Source: Conexibacter sp. DBS9H8 (GTDB taxonomy: Bacteria; Actinomycetota; Thermoleophilia; Solirubrobacterales; Solirubrobacteraceae). From it: 64,000 nt of DNA. The position numbers were made by a program, and so were the translations under genes. Location of the stretch: positions 62,001-126,000 of the forward strand of contig NZ_CP097128.1 of assembly GCF_023330685.1 (NCBI RefSeq), read 5' to 3'. Below the pieces are notes generated by a model. The model was not told the DNA's origin. It did no database searches and was given only the letters and a program-made list of their open reading frames with translations. Shown here one piece after another: positions 57,872-64,000 of this stretch. The first letter of the stretch is position 1, and every line of letters starts with the position of its first letter.

Positions 57872-58594
57872 TCAGGCCGACGTGGCGGCGTCTTTGACCC
57901 CCAGGATGACGAGCCCGGCTCCGAAGCTGAGGTCGCGACGGACGAGCTGCCCGATCCCGGCCGCCCGCCACAGCGCGAGCAGGTCGGGCCGTCCGGCGTG
58001 GAAGGCCTCAATGTTCGGGCCGAGGAAGCGACCGACCTCATACCAGTCCTCAGAGACGACCCGGCCGATGAGCGGTAGGCCGACCCGGGTGTGGACCCGC
58101 CACAGCGCCCGCAGGGCCGGGTCGCCGGGCACGCCGAACTCGACCATCCCGATCCGTCCGCCCGGCTTGACGACGCGCGCGAGCTCCGCGAGCGTCGCGG
58201 CAGGGTCGTCGACGTAGCGGAGCAGGTAGGTGAAGGAGAGCGCGTCAAAGCTCGCATCGGGGAACGGCAACGCCTCGGCCTCACCGCGCCGGAAGGCGAG
58301 CCGGCCCGCGAGCCCGGGCGTTGCCGCGAGGCGCGCCTGGGCGCCTGACAGCATCGCCTCACTCTGGTCGAGTCCGATCACGTCCGCTCCCCGTTCGGCG
58401 TGGGCGAAGGCGACCATCCCGGTCCCGGTGGCGACGTCCAGGATCGACATCCCTGGGGCGGCGGCGATGTAGTCGACGAGGGCCCGGCGCCACCGGGGGT
58501 CCTGGCCGAAGCTCATCACCGCACCGACGCGGTCATAGTGGGCGGGCAGCCCGGAGAACAGTTCGACGGCGTGGCGCTTGCGGGTCGAGGCCAT
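57872..58594 (-). CDS. Class I SAM-dependent methyltransferase, UbiE/MenG-like
   Basis: 240 residues. RKRHAVELFSGLPAHYDRVGAVMSFGQDPRWRRALVDYI is the UbiE-type N-terminus. SAM motif I is ILDVATGTGMVAFAHAERGADVIGLDQSEAML, post-I and II are LAFRRGEAEALPFPDASFDALSFTYLLRYVDDPAATLAELARVVKPGGRIGMVEFG. The C-terminal helix differs from E. coli UbiE. It may be the demethylmenaquinone methyltransferase of the respiratory quinone pathway, which in actinobacteria makes menaquinone, but the general family also methylates other substrates. No other men genes are near. Confidence 0.85.
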   Translation of the reverse strand: MASTRKRHAVELFSGLPAHYDRVGAVMSFGQDPRWRRALVDYIAAAPGMSILDVATGTGMVAFAHAERGADVIGLDQSEAMLSGAQARLAATPGLAGRLAFRRGEAEALPFPDASFDALSFTYLLRYVDDPAATLAELARVVKPGGRIGMVEFGVPGDPALRALWRVHTRVGLPLIGRVVSEDWYEVGRFLGPNIEAFHAGRPDLLALWRAAGIGQLVRRDLSFGAGLVILGVKDAATSA

Positions 58595-58611
58595 CAGCGA
58601 GCGAGCATACG

Positions 58612-59256
58612 GTGAGCGGAGGCGCGGTGAGCCGCTGGGTGACGGTGGCGGGCGCGCCGCGCAACACTGCGGGGGTGGAACCGAGGGTGGGAGCAGCGGT
58701 GGCGGAGGGGCTCGACGGCTGGCTGCCCACTCCAGTGATCCGCGTACAGCACCGGCGCGAGGCCAACGTTGACGCCGTCTCGCTGTGGCGAGCGGCCGGG
58801 GCCATCACCCTCGCCGACACCCGCGCCCTCGGCGCGCTTGTGCGCCTGCGGATCCCCGGGCTCACACCGGCCACTCGCTTCGACGAGATGTTCCGGTCCG
58901 CCCCGTTCAACCCTCTGTGCGTAGCCGATGGCGTGCTCGTGTCCGGGCTCGTCGGCCGGATCTGGACGCTGCGGCGCGACTACCCATCCCTCCCTGACGC
59001 GGCCGCGTTCCGGGAGTGGCGCGAGCGTGGGACCGTCCGAGTGCTGTTTGCCAACTGGGTCGAGCCCCTGCCTCAGGGCCGGTCGGCGTTGGTCAGCGAA
59101 ACGCGGGTGGATGCCGTCGACCGGATCGCCCGGCTCGGCCTGACCACGCTGGCGCCGCTGATCACCGGATCGCACAGCCTGATCGGCAGCGACGGCCTCG
59201 CCGCCGCGGTCCGTCGGGCCGAGGCGGGGCGGCGGGCCGAGACCGCGCCACGGTGA
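58612..59256 (+). CDS. Hypothetical protein, no family recognised
   Basis: 214 residues from GTG at 58612, 17 bp from the divergent methyltransferase start. GLDGWLPTPVIRVQHRREANVDAVSLWRAAGAITLADTRALGALVRLRIPGLTPATRFDEMFRSAPFNPLCVADGVLVSGLVGRIWTLRRDYPSLPDAAAFREWRERGTVRVLFANWVEPLPQGRSALVSETRVDAVDRIARL. The alternation and the VLFANWVEPLPQGRSALVSETRV strand pair suggest a SRPBCC (helix-grip) type ligand-binding fold, but this is a fold guess. It ends in GTGA, the start of the longest version of the DUF2071 gene, so the two genes are probably co-transcribed. Confidence 0.65.
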   Translation: MSGGAVSRWVTVAGAPRNTAGVEPRVGAAVAEGLDGWLPTPVIRVQHRREANVDAVSLWRAAGAITLADTRALGALVRLRIPGLTPATRFDEMFRSAPFNPLCVADGVLVSGLVGRIWTLRRDYPSLPDAAAFREWRERGTVRVLFANWVEPLPQGRSALVSETRVDAVDRIARLGLTTLAPLITGSHSLIGSDGLAAAVRRAEAGRRAETAPR

Positions 59257-59324
59257 GGGCGGTGGGCGCTGCCGTGGCCGCCACATCTTCATCGATGCTT
59301 CTCGTCGCCCCCTACGCTCGGGGT

Positions 59325-60143
59325 ATGGCCGTTGACGCGGCGACCGCCCTTGAGTTCGCCGGGACCTACGATCCAACCCCCGGTCCCGTGCCCGCTCGGG
59401 TGGTGATGTCCCAGCGCTGGACCCAGCTGACCTATCTGCACTGGCCCTACGATCCGGCGGCGGTCGCCCCGCTGCTGCCGGCCGGAACGGTTCCCGACAC
59501 CTTCGGGGGGGTCACCTGGATCGGGCTGATCGCGTTCTGGATGCGGGACGTCCGGGTCCTCGGATCCGCCCCGGTGCCCTACTTGTCGAGCTTTCTCGAG
59601 ACGAACGTCCGCGCCTATGCGGTCGACGGTGAGGGGCGCCGCAGTGTCGTCTTCTTCTCCCTCGACGCGAGCCGTCTGCTTCCGGTCGCCGTTGCCCGAG
59701 CGAGCTACCGGATCCCCTACATCTGGTCCTCGATGCGCCTGCTCGCCAGTGGCCGCGAACTCACCTATCTCACCCGCCGGCGTGTCGGCCCCGCCGCCTC
59801 CCGGATCACCGTGCGGATCGGAGCCCCGGTGACGGCGACCCCGCTCGACCATTTCCTCACCGCCCGCTGGGGTCTGCACAGCCGCTGGTACGGGATCACC
59901 ACCTACGTTCCGATCATCCACGAGCCGTGGCCGCTGCTCTCTGCCGAACTCCTCGAACTCGACGATTCACTCGTGGTCGCCGCCGGCCTGCCCGCCCCCT
60001 CGGGCCCGCCACGGGTCCTCTGCTCCCCCGGCGTCCGCGTGCGGCTGGGCACCCCCCAGCGGCTGGGCACCCCCCAACGGCTGGGCACCCCCCAGCGGCT
60101 GGGCACCCCCCAGCGGCTGGGGACGACCGCCGACGGCCGGTGA
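59325..60143 (+). CDS. DUF2071 (YqjF-like) protein with RLGTPQ repeat tail
   Basis: 272 residues from ATG at 59325; ATG 59295 or GTG 59253 (overlapping the previous stop) are also possible. SQRWTQLTYLHWPYDPAAVAPLLPAGTVPDTFGGVTWIGLIAFWMRDVRVLGSAPVPYLSSFLETNVRAYAVDGEGRRSVVFFSLDASRLLPVAVARASYRIPYIWSSM is the DUF2071 core, a beta-rich fold related to acetoacetate decarboxylase-like proteins. The C-terminus carries four exact RLGTPQ hexapeptides encoded by an 18-bp tandem repeat. The function of DUF2071 proteins is unknown. Followed after 61 bp by the broken glycosyltransferase. Confidence 0.85.
   Translation: MAVDAATALEFAGTYDPTPGPVPARVVMSQRWTQLTYLHWPYDPAAVAPLLPAGTVPDTFGGVTWIGLIAFWMRDVRVLGSAPVPYLSSFLETNVRAYAVDGEGRRSVVFFSLDASRLLPVAVARASYRIPYIWSSMRLLASGRELTYLTRRRVGPAASRITVRIGAPVTATPLDHFLTARWGLHSRWYGITTYVPIIHEPWPLLSAELLELDDSLVVAAGLPAPSGPPRVLCSPGVRVRLGTPQRLGTPQRLGTPQRLGTPQRLGTTADGR
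60042..60119 (+). repeat. 18-bp minisatellite encoding RLGTPQ
   Basis: Four tandem 18-bp units (60042, 60060, 60078, 60096; CGGCTGGGCACCCCCCAG with one base change in one copy) plus a partial fifth. In frame, so it adds RLGTPQ units to the protein end. Copy number may vary between strains. Confidence 0.9.
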
Positions 60144-60204
60144 ACGACCGCCCAACGCGGGACCGACTGGCGGACACGCTATACGGGCGCAAGCGGAAAC
60201 CAGG

Positions 60205-61392
60205 ATGAGGGTCCTGCTCGGCTGTTCGCTCGGTGGTGCGGGCCACCTGTTGCCGCTCACCGCCGCCGCGGCGGCCCTTGAGCGCCTCGGCCACACCGCG
60301 ATCATGGTTGTTCCACCCACCCTCCGCGACCGCGCGGCGGCGACCGGTCTACGAGTGACCATCGGCGCGGACCCCGCGCCCGGCGTCGTCGATGCGGTCT
60401 GGGAGCGCGTCCGGGGCGGACCCGCGGAAAGCGTCTCGGGGCTCATCGACCGGTAGCTGTTCGCCGGGCACGGTGCGGCGGCGATGCTCGCCCCCGTCCG
60501 CGCCGCCCTGTTGGCCGAGCGGCCCGACCTGATCCTGCGCGAACCCAGCGAGTACGCAACGGCCGTCGTCGCCCACCAAGCGGGCCTTCCCCACGCCCAG
60601 GTCGGGATCTCGCTCTCCGCCGTCGAGGGTTCTGTGCTCGGTGACGTCGCGGACGTTCTCGACGGCTACGGCGCCGGAACCGTCGCGGCGATCCGCCGCG
60701 CGCCCTACCTGACCGCGTTCCCGTCCTCCCTTGATCCCTCGCCGTGGCGGGACACGCGCCGCTACCGCCTGCCCCGGCTCGCGGTGCCGCCGCTGCCGGA
60801 CTGGTGGGACGGCGATGAGCGACCGCTCATCCTCCTCAGCTTCGGGACCGTGTTCGGCCGCCTCCCGGAGGCGGTCGCGTCCTACCGCACCGCGATCGCC
60901 GCCCTCGCGGGGCTTCCCGTCCGTGTCCTGGTAACCGTCGGCCGGGACGGGCTGTCGCTCGGTCCCCAGCCGGCGAACGTCCGCGTCGAACCGTGGGTCG
61001 CCCAGGACCGGGTGCTCGGGGTGGCCCGGCTCGTCGTCTGCCATGGTGGTTCGGGGACGACCTACGGGGCCCTCGCCGCCGGCGTGCCGGTCGTCGTCTG
61101 CCCCTTCTTCGCCGATCAGGGCGCCAACGCAGAGCGCGTCGCGCGGTCCGGTGCCGGCCGGGTATATGTCCCACGGTCCGGGGAGGGACAGGGTATTGGT
61201 GGGCTCACCGGTGCCGACATCGCCCCGCTGGCGGCCGTGGTGGCCGCCGCCCTGGCGGACGAGCACCACCGCGCTGCCGCCCTGCGCATCGCCTCCGAGG
61301 TCACGGGCGCCCCGTCCCTCGATGACGTTCTCGGTCAGCTCCTGGAGGAGGTACCGGGGATGAGCGGCACCGAGGGTCCGCGGCCGACCTGA
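60205..61392 (+). pseudogene. MGT-type glycosyltransferase interrupted by an in-frame TAG
   Basis: One frame encodes the whole protein, but codon 84 is TAG (60454-60456): ...SVSGLIDR-stop-LFAGHGAAAMLAPVRAALL. Before it comes MRVLLGCSLGGAGHLLPLTAAAAALERLGHTAIMVVPP, the N-terminal Rossmann half of a GT-B UDP-glycosyltransferase. After it, LILREPSEYATAVVAHQAGLPHAQVGISLSAVEG, LILLSFGTVFG, VEPWVAQDRVLGVARLVVCHGGSGTTYGALAAGVPVVVCPFFADQGANAERVARSGAG holds the donor-binding PSPG-like motif with HGGSGT. A Gln or Glu codon to TAG change is enough to explain it. Otherwise intact (about 395 codons), so the lesion is recent, a sequencing error, or read through. The second half could restart at ATG 60484. 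Confidence 0.85.
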
Positions 61393-61749
61393 GCGCGGAC
61401 GAAGAGCGGGCGGCTCGGGCCGGACGCCTGGGGCGGAGCGCGCCCGTCTCGCCTCTCGTCCTTGGTCCCCGAGTGCCGGCGTTGCTGCGCAGAGCCCTTC
61501 AGTGCCCGCGTCACCGGCCGTTACGCCCTCAGCGAGTGCGATTTTTCGTCATATCGACGAATCTGCGCACTCGCCCGCCCGATCCCCGGACGCTCGGCGC
61601 GCCACGGGTTATGATCGTCGTTCGCGCGCAGGACGCGACCGGTCCGCGGAAAGGGCAAAGCCCACCTGCACACGACGGTCATCAGTCTGGTCGGCTCTCC
61701 TTTCCGGCCTGCGATTGCGGACTCCGGGCCCTGATGAAAGGAGGCACCT
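61393..61749. other. 357-bp intergenic region before the ankyrin gene
   Basis: No gene is supported here. It holds copy B of the 46-bp palindrome (61531-61576) and ends with an AAAGGAGG Shine-Dalgarno at 61738-61745 for the GTG at 61750. The remainder shows no further repeat or recognised RNA. Confidence 0.6.
61531..61576. repeat. 46-bp palindromic element, copy B
   Basis: The 35-bp dyad at 61536-61570 is perfect in both arms: GTGCG-N4-TTCGTC-N5-GACGAA-N4-CGCAC. Its reverse complement matches copy A at 5558-5603, including 5-6 flanking bases on each side. It lies 174 bp upstream of the ankyrin protein start and 138 bp after the glycosyltransferase stop. Confidence 0.75.
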
Positions 61750-63759
61750 GTGCCACCCCGCGGTCTTCCCGGCAACGCCAACCTCGAGCAACTCAGGAAC
61801 GGCGCCAAGTCCTTTCAGCGCGCCGTCCGTGCCGGCGACCCGGGCGCCGCGCGCATCGTCAACGAGTTCCATCCGCGGCTCGGCGCCGCGGCGCCCGGCT
61901 CTGCTGAGCTGGCGGGCTTCACCCGCGCCGACGCCCAACTCGTCGTCGCCCGGCAGTTCGGATTCCCCAGCTGGCCCAGACTGAAGGCCCACCTCGAACT
62001 GGTCGCCCGTTACGTGCGTTCCCCCCACCACGCACACGCCGCGGCATCGGCCTGTGATGACGGAGCCCCCGTCGACGCGTTCCTGAGGCTCGCCTGCCTC
62101 ACCTACGGCGACGATGACCCCGACCGGTTCCGGCAGGCGACGGCCCTGCTGTTCGCGCACGAGGGGTTGGCATGCGCGAGCATCCACACGATCGCGGTGA
62201 CCGGCGAGGTCGAGGCCGCTCGCGCATGGCTGGCCGATGATCCCTCCCAGGCATCCCTGGTCGGCGGCCCGTTCGCGTGGGAGCCACTGCTGTATCTGAC
62301 CTACTCGCGGGTGCCGCTGTGCTCGGGCTGCTCGAGTGTCGGGGTCGCGCGGCTGTTGCTCGAACAGGGAGCGGATCCGAACGCCGGCTACCTGTGGGAG
62401 GGGCTGCTTCCCCCGTTCACCGCCCTGACCGGGGCGCTGGGTGGCGGCGGCAGACTCCCAAAGCATCCGGAGGGACTCGCACTCGCGCGCCTGCTGCTCG
62501 AGTTCGGTGCCGACCCCAATGATGCTCAGGCGATCTACAACGAGGGCGGGGACGAGAGCGCAGATGAGGAGTGGCTTGAACTGCTGTTCGCATTCGGGCT
62601 CGGCCGCGGCGACGGCGGTCCGTGGCGGCGCCGGTTCGGTGACCGCCAGGATTCGCCGACCAAGATGCTCGAGGATCTGCTGATCGCCGCGGCGACACGC
62701 GGACACACCGAACGCGTTCGGCGGCTGCTCGCCCGTGGCGTCGATCCCGACGGTGCTCGGATCACGCACCCGATCTACGGCGGCCGCTCACCCGTGCAAC
62801 AGGCGGCGCTCAACGGGCACATGGACATCGTTGCGCTCCTCGTCGACGCCGGCGCGACCTGGGAGCACGATGCCGTTGACGCCCTGATTGCCGCCGCGAT
62901 GGCTGGCGACCGCCCCGCGGTGGAACGGCTCCTGGCGGCGAAGCCCGGCTGCCGCGAGCGTGCGCTCGAACGCTACCCCGTTCAGCTCGTTCGCGCCGCC
63001 GAGCAGAACCGCCGTGACGCGGTGGCGCAACTCCTCGCGTTGGGGTTCGACCCCAACGCGCGCTCGCAGACCACACCGTTGCACGAGGCCGCGATGCGCG
63101 GCAACCTCGCCGTCATCGACCTGCTCCTCGCTCACGGGGCGGACCCGACCGTGCACGATCGGGCCCACCACGCGACCCCGGCCGGGTGGGCCGAGCACCA
63201 CGACCAACCCGAGGCCCAACGGGTTCTGGCCGAGGCCGAGGCAGCGGCCGAGGCAGCGGCCGAGGCAGCGACGACGCGAGACCGTGCCATCGCGGGCATG
63301 GCCTCGGCGGACCCCTCGGGAGCGGCGATGCGGACGGTGACCGTCGCGTTCACCGCCGCGGCGGCGGGCCGGTTTGACGAGCTCGGCGGTCTGCTCGCAG
63401 AGGCGATCGACTGGCGGGGACTCCCGGACGGGCAGGATGCGATCCCGCGTTGTGCCGGACGCGACGCGTCGCTCGAGCGGATCCGGACCGGGCTGTTGGC
63501 GCGCCGAGACGTGTCGGTCCGCGCGTTCGTCGAGGTCGGTGATCGGGTCCTCGCGCACGTGCGCCGGGTCCGAGATGATGAGAGCGGTCCCCCCGAGCGG
63601 TTCCTCGTCGCCGAGGTCCGCGATGGGCAGATCACCCATCTCCACGCCTACGTGACCCAGGCCGAGGCCGAGGCCGCTCTGCATGCCGGCGAGCCGGCTG
63701 ACGCGAAGAGTGACCCTGCGGCGCGACCCGCACCGGCGACCATGGCGGACCCGAAATGA
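61750..63759 (+). CDS. Large ankyrin repeat protein with C-terminal SnoaL/NTF2-like domain
   Basis: 669 residues from GTG at 61750 with an AAAGGAGG site. The N-terminus NLEQLRNGAKSFQRAVRAGDPGAARIVNEFHPR leads to ankyrin-type units: VARLLLEQGADPNAGY, LARLLLEFGADPNDA, VRRLLARGVDPDGARITHPIYGGRSPVQQAALNGHMDIVALLVDAGATW, AVAQLLALGFDPNARSQTTPLHEAAMRGNLAVIDLLLAHGADPTVHD (about 150-490). A short AEAEAAAEAAAEAA helix follows. The last ~110 residues, VTVAFTAAAAGRFDELGGLLAEAIDWRGLPDGQDAIPRCAGRDASLERIRTGLLARRDVSVRAFVEVGDRVLAHVR...FLVAEVRDGQITHLHAYVTQAEAEAAL, read as a SnoaL-like cone fold. Likely cytosolic adaptor; ligand of the last domain unknown. Confidence 0.88.
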   Translation: MPPRGLPGNANLEQLRNGAKSFQRAVRAGDPGAARIVNEFHPRLGAAAPGSAELAGFTRADAQLVVARQFGFPSWPRLKAHLELVARYVRSPHHAHAAASACDDGAPVDAFLRLACLTYGDDDPDRFRQATALLFAHEGLACASIHTIAVTGEVEAARAWLADDPSQASLVGGPFAWEPLLYLTYSRVPLCSGCSSVGVARLLLEQGADPNAGYLWEGLLPPFTALTGALGGGGRLPKHPEGLALARLLLEFGADPNDAQAIYNEGGDESADEEWLELLFAFGLGRGDGGPWRRRFGDRQDSPTKMLEDLLIAAATRGHTERVRRLLARGVDPDGARITHPIYGGRSPVQQAALNGHMDIVALLVDAGATWEHDAVDALIAAAMAGDRPAVERLLAAKPGCRERALERYPVQLVRAAEQNRRDAVAQLLALGFDPNARSQTTPLHEAAMRGNLAVIDLLLAHGADPTVHDRAHHATPAGWAEHHDQPEAQRVLAEAEAAAEAAAEAATTRDRAIAGMASADPSGAAMRTVTVAFTAAAAGRFDELGGLLAEAIDWRGLPDGQDAIPRCAGRDASLERIRTGLLARRDVSVRAFVEVGDRVLAHVRRVRDDESGPPERFLVAEVRDGQITHLHAYVTQAEAEAALHAGEPADAKSDPAARPAPATMADPK

Positions 63760-63774
63760 ACTGCGGCACGAACG

Positions 63775-63815
63775 GACAGGCCGTGACCTGTCTCCCGCTC
63801 AGAGCGTCCGGACGC
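63775..63815. terminator. Two small hairpins between convergent genes
   Basis: GACAGG-N6-CCTGTC (63775-63792) and the perfect palindrome GCGTCCGGACGC (63804-63815) fill the 60-bp gap between the ankyrin stop and the end of the leftward partial gene. Likely bidirectional termination. Confidence 0.45.
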
Positions 63816-63819
63816 GGCG

Positions 63820-64000
63820 CTACCGGTGACGCATCCAGAGGTTCTCCTCACGATGGACGGCACGGTCCTGCTCCCGGTCGCCCCCGACGAGGTTGAGGGC
63901 ATCCGCCACCACGTGGACACCGGAGACCCGCACGGCCATCTCCGCCCTTTGCTCCCACTCGGCGGCCGTGCCGGCGAGGACCATCGAGTTCGGTGCGGGT
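63820..64000 (-). CDS. BON-domain-like protein, partial (C-terminal end)
   Basis: About 60 residues before the TAG at 63820-63822; the rest lies beyond the window. Reading PAPNSMVLAGTAAEWEQRAEMAVRVSGVHVVADALNLVGGDREQDRAVHREENLWMRHR, it resembles the second half of a BON domain (xVxLxGxVxxxxErxxAexxaxxvxGVxxVxnxL). BON proteins are usually attached to membranes or act in osmotic protection. Short and partial, so tentative. Confidence 0.5.
   Translation of the reverse strand, partial: PAPNSMVLAGTAAEWEQRAEMAVRVSGVHVVADALNLVGGDREQDRAVHREENLWMRHR

Noticed and set aside
63648-63920. 90-codon leftward frame at the right edge
   Set aside because: It is antisense to the ankyrin gene for much of its length; a different frame (63820-64000) gives the BON-like sequence.

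Overview
The window is high-GC DNA (clearly about 70% G+C by eye) with dense, often overlapping genes, many GTG starts, a monomeric isocitrate dehydrogenase, an actinobacterial-type group 1h [NiFe]-hydrogenase and a SigB/SigF-type partner-switching locus. This fits a soil actinobacterium; the mix of genes would suit the Thermoleophilia (Solirubrobacterales relatives), but that placement is inference. I recognised no rRNA, tRNA, CRISPR array or insertion sequence.

Layout. 1-3.3 kb: two drug-type MFS exporters, each next to its own regulator (MarR and TetR). 3.3-11 kb: monomeric icd, then leftward genes for an FAD dehydrogenase, a molybdopterin oxidoreductase, a class V aminotransferase and an acyl-CoA synthetase; a 46-bp palindrome and a 25-bp tandem repeat array lie between icd and the FAD gene. 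11-18.4 kb: ankyrin protein plus patatin, a secreted seven-repeat protein, a FUSC transporter, DNA-3-methyladenine glycosylase I and an alpha/beta hydrolase. 18.6-20.5 kb: a fluoride module (crcB-type riboswitch, two Fluc/CrcB subunits, a triple DUF190 protein). 20.5-25.5 kb: winged-helix protein, FAH-family enzyme, DUF429, zinc alcohol dehydrogenase, thioesterase. 25.7-30.7 kb: general stress locus (STAS antagonist, ATP-binding anti-sigma protein, degenerate ATPase-like protein, sigma factor, SpoIIE phosphatase), with four sigma-B/F-like promoters that I can read in the intergenic DNA. 30.7-34.8 kb: membrane proteins, an MFS transporter and a PAS-PAS-GGDEF diguanylate cyclase.

35-52 kb is the centrepiece: a leftward run of sixteen tightly packed genes (hypC, a second hypC-like gene, hypD, hypE, small and large hydrogenase subunits, a NifU/four-Cys protein, DUF5947, DUF6084, an unrecognised 385-aa protein, maturation protease, hypA, hypB, a double SIS protein, hypF and an unrecognised 103-aa protein). 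Divergent from it are a Crp/Fnr regulator and a nickel permease. The shared intergenic region holds two perfect GGTAACCCGGGTTACC-type palindromes, the obvious candidate operators. Together these encode uptake of nickel, assembly of the active site, and a hydrogenase of the type used for scavenging low levels of H2.

52-64 kb: Hsp20, a SWIM/SNF2 helicase, an APH(6)-like kinase, a membrane protein with no normal start codon, a UbiE-type methyltransferase, a DUF2071 protein with an RLGTPQ repeat tail, a glycosyltransferase broken by one in-frame TAG, an intergenic region with the second copy of the 46-bp palindrome, a large ankyrin protein, and a partial BON-like protein at the right edge.
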